The notes beneath the pieces are model-generated. The model searched no databases. It saw only the letters and a list, made by a program, of their open reading frames with translations, and was not told the origin of the DNA. Both the position numbers and the translations under genes were made by a program. A DNA stretch of 64,000 nucleotides. Source: Avena insularis (taxonomy: Eukaryota > Streptophyta > Magnoliopsida > Poales > Poaceae). This document shows positions 1-10,759 of the stretch, piece by piece (positions within the stretch are counted from its first letter, which is position 1; each line of letters begins with the position of its first letter). Location: NCBI GenBank assembly GCA_023614405.1, contig CM042688.1:74014253-74078252 (forward strand), in the 5' to 3' direction.

Positions 1-1717
1 TCTTTAACTCGACCAATTCTTCGGGGTTCATACGGTACAGCCTCTGAGCTATGGGGGTTGTTCCGGGGACTAACTCTATGATGAACTCGATATCCCTGTC
101 AGGGGGCATACCAAGCAACTCCTCCGGGAACACATCTGGATACTCACAGACTACTAGCACTTGTTCTAAGGTAGGTCCGACTATACTCTTCTGGCAATAG
201 ATCCGAGATGAGGGCACAGTTACCTTGTACTCGACTGGTACACCTTCACTACTTGTCAAGGATATGGACTTTCTTGCACAATCTATGATTCCATGGTACT
301 TGGTCATCCAATCCATTCTTAAGATCACGTCTAGACCTTGGGCTCCCAAAACTATTAGGTCGGTCGTGAAGGTTATACCATGGATAACTATGGGGATATC
401 TCGATAGACGGATTTGGTTTTGGCCATCAAACCGGGTATTTGTACTAGCATGAGCCTGCTCAGTTGGCTAGGTTCCATCCCACTTCTTTCAACAAACGGC
501 TCAGTAGCAAATGAATGCGAGGCCCCGGAGTCAAATAATACTATAGTAGGGATGGAGTTGACAAGGAACGTACCCAGAACAATGTCAGGAGACTCCTGGG
601 CTTCCTCAGCAGTGATATGGTTCAGATGTCCTCTGGTAGCATTTGCATGCTTCTTGGGGGCAGCGCCCTTGGCTGGGGCTTCCCTGGCGTGTCCTTGATT
701 CAGGCGGGCTGCATTAGGGCGTGGTGCATTGTCCTTCTTCCTCTTGGGGCATTCACGGGAGTAGTGTCCCACTTTTCCACAGTTGAAACAACCAGCTGCA
801 TTGGGGCGGACATTGGGGTTGACGGGGCCTCTAGGGGCGGGTCTTGGGTTCCCGCCTCTAGGGCGAGGGTTGTTGTAGTTGCGGTTGGGGTTGTTGGGGC
901 GCGAAGCATAGGACGGAGTCCTCTACGGTGGGGGTGCAGGCCTTGAGGGTGGCATGCTTCGCAACCTCTGCCCACTAGGTCCTCCCTACTGCATCATCCG
1001 GCGTTTGCGGTTCTCAATCACTCCCTTGCGCTTGTTTTTCACCAGAATGGCGGCATCAACAAGGGCATCCAGCTCCTGGAACCTCTGGGCTACTAGGTGG
1101 CACTGCAGTTCCTCCTGGAGTCCATTCATGAAGGTATCCACCTTCTTCTCTTCAGTGTTGGTGTCATCCGGGGCGTATCGGGCCAGATCAGTGTACTTCT
1201 CCAGATATTGCAGCACAAACATTCATCCCTGCTTCAGATCACGGAATTGGTCTCTCATCATCTTGATCAAACTAGGTGGGATATGACGCTTGCGGAACCT
1301 TTCCTTGAAGTCCTCCCAGGTGATGGCTTGTCCCGCGGGCAGAATTTCCTTGACGCTGATCCACCAAGTCCTTGCTTGACCCGCGAGGAAGTGGGTGGCC
1401 AAGGTGACTTTCTCATTCTCTCCAACACAGGCAACTTCCAAGTTGTTCTCAATAGTGCGGAGCCAGTCATTGGCGTCAGGTGGGTTGGTGCATTTGGTGA
1501 ACACAGGTGGGTTGGTGTTCTAAAAGTCCCTAAGTCTGGATCTCTGCTCTTCGCCCTCGAGGTCGGGGGCTTTTCCAGCTGCGGCTTGCACGAGTTGCTG
1601 GAGAGCGGCAATGTTGGCTTGGTGTTCCTCATTGGCGGCTTGGCAGTCTTGCATGAGCATGTGCAGGAGCTACGCCATGGTCGGGGGTGGCGGAGGGGGT
1701 CCGCGTGGGCGCACCAT
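1..1717 (-). pseudogene. gag-pol polyprotein (gag, protease, start of RT), partial and broken
   Basis: The start is the ATG at 1717-1715 (MVRPRG, a Pro-rich leader). Gag contains ANDWLRTIENN, LATHFLAGQARTWW and FKERFRKRHIPP, typical of plant gypsy gag proteins. A CCHC zinc knuckle, CFNCGKVGHYSRECP, lies at about 760-805. The protease has DSGASHSF (DSGAS at 518-532), and the reading ends in the RT lead-in (MPPDRDIEFIIELVPGT) near position 50. The function would be the particle shell and polyprotein processing of the retrotransposon. In-frame stops occur after MA, RDF, LKQG, RMMQ and PPP; each is one transition from Gln or Arg (CAG to TAG, CGA to TGA). The copy cannot make a full protein. Identification is by motif recognition; the sub-clade is not assigned. 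Confidence 0.9.
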
Positions 1718-2006
1718 CCTGAAGGTATACGGTTAGGATGGGATTACAAAGGGGGCGGTTCACAACCAGAACCTCAAGGTGCGAGAAGGAAATAACACAA
1801 CAAACAGGCATGCATAAGAGGTAAGGGGTGCTTAGGGATTAAGCAACCATAGAGTTAACCACAAAATAACCAAGTTTATGCGTCACATCTCGACGCTAGA
1901 TAATACTACGAGTTCAACCATACAAGCAAGCAGAAGACAGAAAAATTGCCACTCAAAAGGGGGACACGACAATATTCTCACTTGCTCTCATAGACTAGCG
2001 TGAGAC

Positions 2007-2873
2007 CTACTCCGCGTCACGACGTGTGGTGGTGTCTTCCTCAATGATGACCTCGGTATCATCCTTAGAATTAAGAACGCGCTCCTCTGGATCCTCTTCC
2101 TCCTCCTCCATATTATCATCATCTTCGGGTTCACTCTAGGGCTCCATATCAAAATCCTCCTTGTAGGCAACATCATTATCTGTCTCGTTCAGTAGGTCAT
2201 CGTTGTCCTTGTCGAGCTGAGCGCATTCCTCCTCCAATGCTTCTATCCGGGCCTCCATGGTCACCAAGAGTTCCTTCTGCTCCTCGGTGGTCTTTAGGAG
2301 ACGCTTGTTCCTAGCCACCACAGTCTGCTTGTTCAGCTTGGTCTAGGCGTGCTCCAACTTCTCGATCCTCAAGTCCTCCACAAGGGTGAGATACTCCAAG
2401 GTCGTGTTGTCCAGGCGCGTGCGGGCATCATCCATAGCTTACTGGGTCTTCCTCAGGAGATACTCCATGTTCTGGATGTGCTCACCGAAGTCATAGTGCT
2501 GCGGGGTCACGGTGGCGTAACCCCGGGGATGGCGCCTCCCAAAATGGTAGAACTTGGTACCCTCTAGTTGCTCGCGATGGTGATAGGCGAGGCGTGCTAG
2601 GGCCTCCTGAGCCACACGGAGCACACCATCGCCCTAGTCCTTCTCTAGTACTTCCACCTTCAGCTCCTCGAAGAATGGAGGCACTACGCCACCCCTCATG
2701 GTGCATACAACCAACCAATTCTTCTCTCCTTCAACCAGAGTGGGAATGAAGGCGCCTTGGATGTCCGGTGTTGGGCGGCCCACATGCTTGGCCAAGTCCC
2801 TCAGCTCAGTCTCAAACAACTGGAGTGGCAAGTCTAGTCCGACCTGACGGTACATGTTGAACACCACAGCCAT
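2007..2873 (-). pseudogene. Extra ORF between primer site and gag, coiled coil with acidic tail
   Basis: A single frame runs from ATG 2873 (MAVVFNMYRQVGLDLPL) to TAG at 2009-2007, about 288 codons. It is interrupted by TAG or TAA after VLEKD, LLRKTQ, LEHA and DMEP, each one C-to-T from CAG or CAA. The N-terminal part looks globular. The middle (NKRLLKTTEEQKELL, ARIEALEEECAQL) has the heptad pattern of a coiled coil. The C-terminus is very acidic (EEEEEDPEE). It lies upstream of gag in the same orientation and in a separate frame block, so it is not the gag N-terminus. I do not know a function; an accessory particle or RNA-binding role would be guesswork. It resembles the extra ORFs of some large plant gypsy elements by position only. 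Confidence 0.7.
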
Positions 2874-3084
2874 CTACAAAATTTTAGGTAAATTTAAGTT
2901 AGTGAACAGTGTGCAAAATTTTAAATATGCAAAATTTAATTTAATGCAAGTTGTTTTCGGAACAGAGGGGAGGAGTCATAAGCATTATTTTTGCAAATAC
3001 CAAACTCCTTCCTTTATAGAGAACATATTTTTTGGCGTCCGGTTCTAACGTCCAAGATAACTAGGGGCTCCTAAAGTCAGGATG

Positions 3085-3096
3085 GCTCTGATACCA
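3085..3096 (-). other. Primer-binding site, tRNA-iMet type
   Basis: The minus strand reads TGGTATCAGAGC, complementary to the 3' end of plant initiator tRNA-Met, four bases (GACT) after the LTR ends in CCACA. It fixes the strand of the element and the LTR/internal boundary. Confidence 0.93.
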
Positions 3097-3100
3097 AGTC

Positions 3101-6100
3101 TGTGGCGACCCCGGATTTTCATCCGAGATAACCAAATTATGCAAACCACCATGATCCCATGATCAGTGCATCGTGGAGCATAACCGACATGATATCAAAG
3201 TACACACATCCATTACAAGTACGGTACAATAACTTACAATAATAGTCTTACAACTTGCCTCCATGGGCACAAATAGATAATAGCAGCGGTACTAATAAAC
3301 GCGGGGGACCTAAGTCAAGCCATAGCCCAACAGGTGCCTGACTCGGAGTATCGCCCTAGTTCGCAAAGTCGTCGTCGTACCCTCCTTCGTCTCCTTCATC
3401 CTGCTCATAATCTGACCAAGTTGATAGCCAGGGAACATTGCCAGTGAGTACTTTGAATGTACTCTCAAACCACCATACAAGGAAGAACAAAAGGTATGCA
3501 ATATGGCTGTGGGTAGGATGGCTCCAAAGGGGCTATTTGTGAAATCTCTTAGAGATATAACTCTAAACTTAATACAGCTCGTTGTTTGCAAAACATTTAG
3601 GTGTAAAATAGTTAGGAAAACTTGAACTACTAGGATGGGATCAACCTTGTTATTCATTTCCACTATGGTCATCCCATGACCAATACTTCACTAGGTCCGA
3701 CCATCCCATGACCGAGTCTCCTTTTAGAAAATCTTTTTATAAACCAAAACCAGCACCGCTCTACAGAAGTTTGTCCAACCCGTCCATGACCGTGGACACG
3801 GCTATTCGAATAGATTTACGCTCTACAGAGGTTGTACACTTTACCCACAAGATCCGATACATCCGCCGCGAATAGTCGCGGATCGTCATACACTAGTATG
3901 CGGGTTTCGGATAACCAGACAAGACCTTCAGGATAATCCACTCTTAACACAAGCGCCTACCCTATGAGTGTTGTTCCCCTCAAAACCGGGACGTCAGGTA
4001 CCGAGGACCAACCGGAGCGCATTTTACACTTTACATAGTGGGCGCTTTCAATGAGGGGCTCATAGTAACGCCTGGCTGTCCGCAGACAGTTCGTTCCTTC
4101 TCCAGGTCGATGTCCCACATGGACCTTTACGGGAGAAGGCCCAGCCTCCGGGGATCGCGATCCCCTGTAGTAGTTGTGAGGCTCTTGCATCAGAGGGGAC
4201 CACTTTCTAGTCAAGCCCCTTCCCATATAGGGGTAGTGTGGTTGCACGGGGTGGTTGTTATAGCTAGACTGCAAAGAACCAGGTGCGTTTTCGAAAATGG
4301 TTTTTCCTTCAACTCCTTCTTTTGTGCCACCACTTGTAGAGCCGATCCAAACTCATTTTAAAACCACTCGGCAAGTCCCACTTGCCAAGGTTTTCTGTCC
4401 AAAACTTTTATAAAAACCCTCCTTACCATCGGGTTCCCAACCTAGAGTTTTTGTTAGGCTAAACCGGGGTTTCCAAGGGGTTGTGGTGTATTAGACCACC
4501 TTAACTACTAGGTAAGGGATAGGTAATACCAAGGGGGAGTACTTAAACAATACCATAGGCATAAGTTTGGTGGAGCCAAACCAATACCCTAATAGATATA
4601 AATAGCAATATAGCGAGTAAAACAATGCATTAGTAAGAGTAGGTAAAACAGAATGCATAAAATAAAGATGGGACAAGTCTCATAAACTTGTAGGTGGCTT
4701 TCCTTGGTTGGCAGCTTGTTCCTGGTCCTCTTCCTCAAAATCTTCCCAAGTACCTTCCTCAAACTCGTGCTTGTTCGTATCTATCGTCGCAAAAGGGGAA
4801 ATATAATCAAAAGCATAACACCAATCATCATCCATTGCACAAACAACACAATCAGTACAGAACAGATGTACAACTGAACCAACCCAACCAAACACAAGTA
4901 GCTACTGATCCTAGTAGTAAAAAGCCATTGGAAACAATCAAAAAGATTAAATCAAACTTATTTGGTGATTTCAGTGGTAAAGACTAGATTAGCACACAAG
5001 CAGAAGATTCGACCAAAACAAGTTGGTGTACAGTGACCACAAAATATATTTCTGAGTAGCCACAGAGAATACAAAGCCAACCCCACTAGTTTCATATTTT
5101 TATCAGAAAGGGTTGATTTTTAATAAATAAAATACTGAAAACAGTGCAACACCTAGTACTAAAATCCCCAGGCCAGAACTACAGAGCCAAAAATTATGCC
5201 CTCCCAGGAATAAGTAGTACTTTCAGAGGCCTAACTCTGGGAGTTGGTTCCATCCCAAAATTAGCTTCACAGCAACCTCTGGAAATTAACTAAGAACCCT
5301 CTGTCCAAAACTTGTAAAAATAAGATCAGAGTCTACACACATCCAAATTGGGTGATTCAAGTTTTTCTTAGTAGGCACTTTCAAAGGCAATGCCTGGAAA
5401 GTGGTTTCACAATTTTCTGAGCTCCAGAACTAAAGCTACAGATTAAATACTCAAAACAGATACAATTTACCACAATAATTCTCAGTAGAAGCACAGACAT
5501 GATTTTGACTAGCTATCAGTGACATGCAATGGACAATTACATAGGTTATCCTACAAAATTTGAACCAAGCCAAAACACTACACATAAATTATTTGGTGGA
5601 ATTAAAACTACAGAACATATTTCAGGGAATTAAAATGGCCTAAAATAAATAAGAGGAGGCAGTGCAGCGGCTGGGTTGCGGCCCGCTAAGAAGCTGGGCC
5701 GGCCCGCGTACACGGTGGCCTACGCGGGAGGGCTGGGGATTCAAATCCCACCGTGGGGCCCGCGTGTCATGGGCACAGAGGGGCGAAGGAGTATTGGGCG
5801 ATGCTGGTTGTTGGATCTAAAACAAATCTGACGACCGAGCTCTGTCGTCCTCGCTAGGCTCAACGCTGACGAGGGGAAACCCTAGCTGAGGGGGCGGTGG
5901 AGGCTTACTGGGCGGAGATGGTCGGGTGTGGCGTGGCTCGAAGCGGTCGAGGACGAGGAGTCGAACGAGGTACGGCACGTCTGCTCCGGGTGACTGGATG
6001 CATCGCGTCAGCAGCGGCGTGGCTCGGAGCTCTCGGCCTCCTCGCAACTCCGGTGTACCTGTTGACGAAAACAGCCAGAGGAGGGGGATTAGGGCTGGTT

Positions 6101-7570
6101 TTGAGAGGCGAGTGCAGTGGAGGGGAAGAGCGGGGAAAGGGTGGAGCAGGGGCTACAGAACCTTCCCGTTCGTCATCGGCACCGAGACGGAGAGAAACGA
6201 CAGTGTGGGAGGGGAGGGCGAGAGGCTCTGCCTCCGCTCTGGGTGGTACTGGGGAGCTCTAGGAGCAAAATGAGGAGTGGGAGGAGCGTGCAAGGGGGTG
6301 GGGGAGCTATTTAACGAGCCGGGCTCGACCATGGTGCACCGGGTGCACGGCGAGGCAGTGGGGTCGCAAGGGGAGCTCGGGGTTGGCCAGGAGGGGCGGT
6401 GGCGACGTCGTGGGGCGACCTAGGGACGGTTTCTCCTCGGGGGCTGGCTGGGCCTACTGGAGAGTGAGAGGGAGGTGGCCGTTGCATGCTGCCTACAAGC
6501 TGTTCGACGGAACAACACGGGGCTGCAGTGTGCGGTATGCCTAGCTAGGGCCTAGGAGGTAGGCGGGGTAGGGGTTCCGTAGGGTGGCGAGGCTCTCCTC
6601 TGTCCCACCGCACGTTTTTGCACCGGGGGAAGAAGGGAGAGGGCGAGGCCGAGGGGGTTTGTGCTGAGGTGGGCGCTGGGGATTGGGGGTAGCTAGGCGC
6701 GCGAGGGAGAGAGGGGTAGGATGGAGATGGTGCCTGGGAAGTTGGAGCCGTCCGGGGTGGGGCCAGACGTGACTGAAGGGAGAGAGAGGCTGTTGGTTTC
6801 AAAACTTGTCAAGATTTGCTAAGATCTCCTTTGTCTCTCTCTTTTGGAGTGTGCTGGCGTGTGCATGCGACGTGGGGGAGTGCAGGGTGGTTGCTGGGGT
6901 GGTGAGGCATCGTGCCAGGGTCAGAGAGAGGGTGTAGCACGGGCAGGGGAGTGGGAGAGGTTTTTGGGGTGATCTTGTGCCAAGTTGATGAGGTGGCTTT
7001 GGGAGCTTGCCAAATCGATCTAGGGCCACTAATTATAGTAGGGAAGGCATGGGAGTGCAGAGGGGTGTTAGGTGATCATGCTCAGGCCTTGGTTGGCCCC
7101 TGGATCACAGCCAGGTGTTTACAATGATCATTCAAACTTAGGACAAAATAAGGTGGTCATTTCCTAAGTGACAACTAGTGAGGTAAACACTCAGATGCAA
7201 AACGCTTAGGCTTGTGGTTTAACCAGGGCTAAGGTGTGGTTCTCAAGTACTCACAACATAGTACCACATGGTACTCTTGCATGGTAGAAAGGGTGAAGGG
7301 TTTTCTCAAACCAAGGCTCCAAAGTTGGAACAAATCTAGGTTCATAAGACTTAGACAAAATCTTAGCTTGTGGGGAGACTAACTAATATGACTCTTGGTG
7401 GTCATTCAAGCATGTAGATTAGCAAGTAACACTACCAGGGCAACACAAGTGATCAAGCAATCTAGTAAAGCTAGGCTGATATGCAAACAAGTAGAAAAAA
7501 CATTTATTTCCCCCTAATTTCTAGCTTCCTAACCCTCAACAAACATGGATGCAAAAGATGGGGTGTTACA
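3101..7570 (-). repeat. 5' LTR of the gypsy element, unusually long (4.47 kb)
   Basis: Bounded by TGTGGCGACC at 3101 and GGTGTTACA at 7570 (plus strand), i.e. TGT...ACA, with the primer site immediately inside. A TATA-like TTAAATAG lies on the minus strand near 6310, followed by C/T-rich sequence, so U3 would be roughly 7570-6320 and a very long R/U5 leader follows. Short acidic reading frames on the minus strand (EFEEGTWEDFEEEDQEQ near 4700-4770; YEQDEGDEGGYDDDF near 3360-3410) look protein-like but are short and disconnected. GC-rich open frames at 5800-7130 are composition artefacts. The second LTR lies outside the window, so the length cannot be confirmed by LTR-LTR comparison. Confidence 0.75.
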
Positions 7571-8891
7571 GGTACCGAGACATCTATGGTGACATCGTCA
7601 ATCTTGAGCACCTCATGTCTTCAGTAGTTATTGTGTGAGGTGTGGTGGCATGTTATATTAGGCATGTCTCGACTGTATTCGTCATTTCCCAAAGAAACTC
7701 TCACTTATCAGGGATCCAATGGGTTTTAGCATGGGTTTGATCCATGGGCCGGATTGTGGATGGTCAACAGGCATGTTCACGATACCATAATGGGTTTGAT
7801 AATGGCCGATCCGATGAAAGCCATCACAATTGCCACCTTTAGTGAACGACCTTATCCTCCAGGAAGAGTCGGCCTCCTCTCCAGGGTGGCCTTCTTCTCA
7901 TTCGCTTTGTCATGCTACGCTAGTGCCCATGCTCATGTGAGCGAGCCGCCAGCGGCATTCTTATCCCCCTTGTCCTTGGTGTGGTGGCCAGTGGCGAAGC
8001 TAGCACTTGGCAAGCCTAGGTGGCTACCCGGGCTCCAACGTTGTATCTCGTTGACACTCCGGTAGAGAAAAACGTTCAACTAAAAGTTTGCTTGCGGGCA
8101 AATGCTTAGCTTGGCTACACACTACATCTTGTACAGGCTCCAAGCATGTGTTGGCTGTGCCATCAGGGGTGGATGCCCTTCTCTAATGGTGAGGCGTGGA
8201 GACCTGAAATTTCTCATCCCACGGCGACATTGGATATAGTGAAGTCAAGACAAGGTGAGGTGTGTGCGGCTAGAGTGACAACCCCATAGTCACAAAATAT
8301 ATTGCTCGAGGGCACAACACCGGCGGTTCTAGCAAAGTGTCATCTAAATTGTCCATCTTACAACAGCTTGCTCCTGGCGCAAGATACTGCCAAATATTAC
8401 AGCTCGTTAGGTGAAAAATTCACATCTAATAATTGGATTTACACTCATGGGTCAATTTTCGAACGGTTGGCGGTAGTTTGTCAGATGGCTTAGAGATGAC
8501 GCCTGCGGTAAAGCATTTCCCACTCGGGTTTATGTTTTTTGTTTGTGATGCTTCAACTACCAATCACTCCCTTTACGCGGTTGCTCGAAAGAAAGTTTGA
8601 TTAGCAAAGCAGAAGTTAGTTAATTTGACAGCAGCAAAGGGTCCACCACAAACGTCCATGGTCCAATATAATTTGTGGAAACGATATAAAACACACATCT
8701 ATATAGTATATAGGAAAGTGCCCCCAATGAAGCGAGAAAGTGAAAGCACGGACTAACAGCACTGAACGAATGGACAGTAAGAAACCATCATATTCTCGTC
8801 AACCTTATTCGTCTCGCAAAAAGCATCCCCGTCTTGCTACAGCGTTCGACATGGCGAACACATAAGAGCCCATCGCAATGGCTACCTAATG
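7571..8891. other. Intergenic stretch, no gene recognised
   Basis: Between the gypsy LTR and the CLE stop codon. Open frames here are short and show no family motif. The part next to the CLE gene is its 3' flank; AATAAG on the minus strand near 8805-8810, about 85 bases past the stop, is a possible near-upstream polyadenylation element. No repeat termini were recognised. Confidence 0.5.
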
Positions 8892-9134
8892 CTAATGATG
8901 TTGAGGGTCTGGTCCTCCGGGGCTCAGACGCTTGGACTCGTATGCCACCGCCGCTCCGCCTTCTTGCCTCTCCTCCTCGCCGGGCACCTTCATCGTGGTC
9001 TTGGCCGCACCGCCGTCGCGACCCATCAGCTCCGCACCCGGCCATTCTCTCAAGACCCGAGCCGATTCCGAGTGCACGGCGGCGGAGAGCAGCAACACGG
9101 CGCAGACGATGAGACGCAGGCTGATATGTGCCAT
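8892..9134 (-). CDS. CLE (CLAVATA3/ESR-related) signalling peptide precursor
   Basis: An intronless 80-aa ORF with ATG at 9134-9132 and TAG at 8894-8892. Residues 1-22 (MAHISLRLIVCAVLLLSAAVHS) form a signal peptide. A variable spacer follows, and the extreme C-terminus (residues 69-80) is RLSPGGPDPQHH, the 12-residue CLE motif with both prolines that are hydroxylated in the family (P4, P7) and the terminal HH. This is an A-type CLE peptide; as I recall, the dodecapeptide equals that of Arabidopsis CLE2, from the CLE1-7 group linked to root and nutrient signalling. The product would be secreted, cleaved to 12-13 residues and sensed by CLV1/BAM-type leucine-rich-repeat receptor kinases. Upstream there is a TATA box; the ORF is intact and shows no decay, unlike the transposon ORFs around it. 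Which grass CLE orthologue it is cannot be told here. Confidence 0.93.
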   Translation of the reverse strand: MAHISLRLIVCAVLLLSAAVHSESARVLREWPGAELMGRDGGAAKTTMKVPGEEERQEGGAAVAYESKRLSPGGPDPQHH

Positions 9135-9290
9135 CGATTGGTACGGAGAGGTAGGTGGTCGATCGATTGGCGCTTGATCAAAGGCTGCTGGCGAGCTGCA
9201 ACGACAATGTATGCCCTGTTTGCAAAGATCGAGGTGCTAACCAACTGCAATGCAATGGGTTCTGGAGCTATGAGGCATGCCTATCGGCCA

Positions 9291-9298
9291 CTTATATA
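9291..9298 (-). promoter_or_regulatory. TATA box of the CLE gene
   Basis: The minus strand reads TATATAAG, about 157 bases upstream of the CLE ATG. It predicts a transcription start near 9265 and a 5' leader of about 130 bases. The spacing supports the first ATG as the real start. Confidence 0.6.
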
Positions 9299-9309
9299 CA
9301 CGTAGGCAT

Positions 9310-9954
9310 TAAGGCTTCCACGTAAGAAAGGAACAGGTATAATGGCTCATATGGCTTTTCAGATCAGACCAATGGCGACGTATCGGTTAGACGACAGTTG
9401 CATCGACGGCTCGCTTTTTAAAAGGAAACCGAAGGCCAAAAGTTCATAAATTTTGCCTCCATTGGGGCGCCCAGCCAATGACGAGGCCAATCTCCTCCTG
9501 GGTGCATGCATGATATGCTCCGTTTCAATTCATAAACGACCACACATGCGCTTCAACCACTCGCATTGCCTCGCACTCACACGGTCACAAGTCACAACAA
9601 GACAAAGATCACCCGTCTTCCCGATCAATCAGTGACGGCCATTGTGGAGTCCCGTCGTACTCGGCCGGCGATACGTGCGCCGGGCAAAGGTGCAGCGCAA
9701 CCGGCCGGCTTGGACGTATGGTTATCTTTGTCTTTCAACGTTGCCTTTTCGGCTATTTCTTCTATAGGCCGAATACATACGATCGAAAAGTTACTCCAAC
9801 TTTTGAGTAGATAGATCATCTTCATAGTGTCGATAACTCGATATGGGCCTTAACCTTTTTGTCTTCAGCCGAAGAATGGAAGAAAAGGAGAGTCAAACAT
9901 TGGATGGGTGGGTCTTTTGGTTGAGCAAATAGAATTGGCAGATATGTGAGACTC
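9310..9954. other. Upstream flank of the CLE gene, nothing recognised
   Basis: No coding region or repeat terminus recognised; presumably promoter-proximal and intergenic sequence of the CLE gene. Confidence 0.4.
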
Positions 9955-10759
9955 AGAGCATCTCCACACGAGGCCCCCCAAACAGAATTTAGGGGCGCCG
10001 GCACAAAAACCAGCTCCCAACCATCGCCCCTACTTTAGTTTTTCATCCAGCGCGGTCCGATTATATCTCCGGCGCCCCCAGGCCAAAGGGAATCTAGCAG
10101 GGCGCCGGCTAAACAACACTCTATCTAAAAATGCGCCACACATCTCAGGACCATGTACTTTCTCTCTCCCACCGCTCCCCCACCTAGCACCCACGCCTCC
10201 TACCTCTCTCCTCCCACTCTGCCTCCCGATGCACGCCTCGCCGTCGACATCCGCCTCTCCTTCAAGACTGGTGGCTGCAAAACAGCACTGGCGGTTGTCG
10301 CGCGCCGCCCACATGGCCATCGCACACGATGGTCCGGTAAGATGGTCGCGTCCTGCCTCTCCACCGTCAAGTTGTTGTCGGTGCAGCCATGAACTGGGCT
10401 ACCCAGTCAAGTTGTCTCTATAGCCGGCGCGTGCGCTCGTCCTTCTCCGCGGCCAGGGAGGAGTTCACACGGCCAGAGCTCGACGTGGAGGCCGGAGCTC
10501 GACATGGGAGCTCGAGATCGCGTGTGGCCGGAGCTCGACATGGAAGCTCGATTGCGCATCATGTTCGTCCACTAGGATACCGGTGGCGCCAGATACACCT
10601 CGTTGTCCTCCCTCGAGCCCTGCGCACACCTGCTTCGGAGCGACGCTGACGTGCAAGGCACCCACAAGCTGTTTGTGGAAATGCAATAGCAAATTGGAAT
10701 TTGGGATTGGGGGAAATGCTTCCAACAGACCCGTATGGGGGTACGAGTGGAGATGCTCT
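9955..10759. mobile_element. Non-autonomous TIR element (Harbinger/Tourist- or Mutator-like)
   Basis: The two ends are inverted copies: AGAGCATCTCCAC at 9955-9967 and GTGGAGATGCTCT at 10747-10759, with weaker similarity continuing inwards. AGAGCATCTCCA ends are common in grass MITEs. The interior is GC-rich, with a short imperfect tandem motif (GGCCGGAGCTCGACATGG) near 10470-10545 and no transposase. The flanks give TCA on the left and TAA on the right if the ends are trimmed to GAGCATCTCC, compatible with a decayed TWA duplication of PIF/Harbinger, but no clean TSD was seen. Superfamily is uncertain. Confidence 0.45.

Larger units (their letters stand above)
1..7570 (-). mobile_element. Ty3/gypsy LTR retrotransposon, 5' part (continues off left edge)
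   Basis: Read on the minus strand, the order is 5' LTR (7570-3101), tRNA-iMet primer-binding site, an extra ORF, gag with a CCHC zinc knuckle, aspartic protease with DSGAS, and the start of reverse transcriptase at the window edge. Protease directly followed by reverse transcriptase is the gypsy order. The LTR ends are TGTAACACCCC and GTCGCCACA on the minus strand (TGT...ACA). The five bases outside the 5' LTR are GGTAC (7571-7575); the matching duplication should lie beyond the left edge. Several in-frame stops show the copy is dead. The 3' LTR and most of pol are outside the window. Confidence 0.9.

Noticed and set aside
5817..7127. Several GC-rich open frames on both strands (e.g. 5897-6314, 6545-7029)
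   Set aside because: Low-complexity Arg/Gly/Pro/Ser composition, overlapping on both strands, inside the gypsy LTR; no motif or start context.
8788..9305. Overlapping long frames on both strands around the CLE gene
   Set aside because: Shadows of the GC-rich CLE coding region; only the 80-aa frame has a signal peptide and CLE motif.
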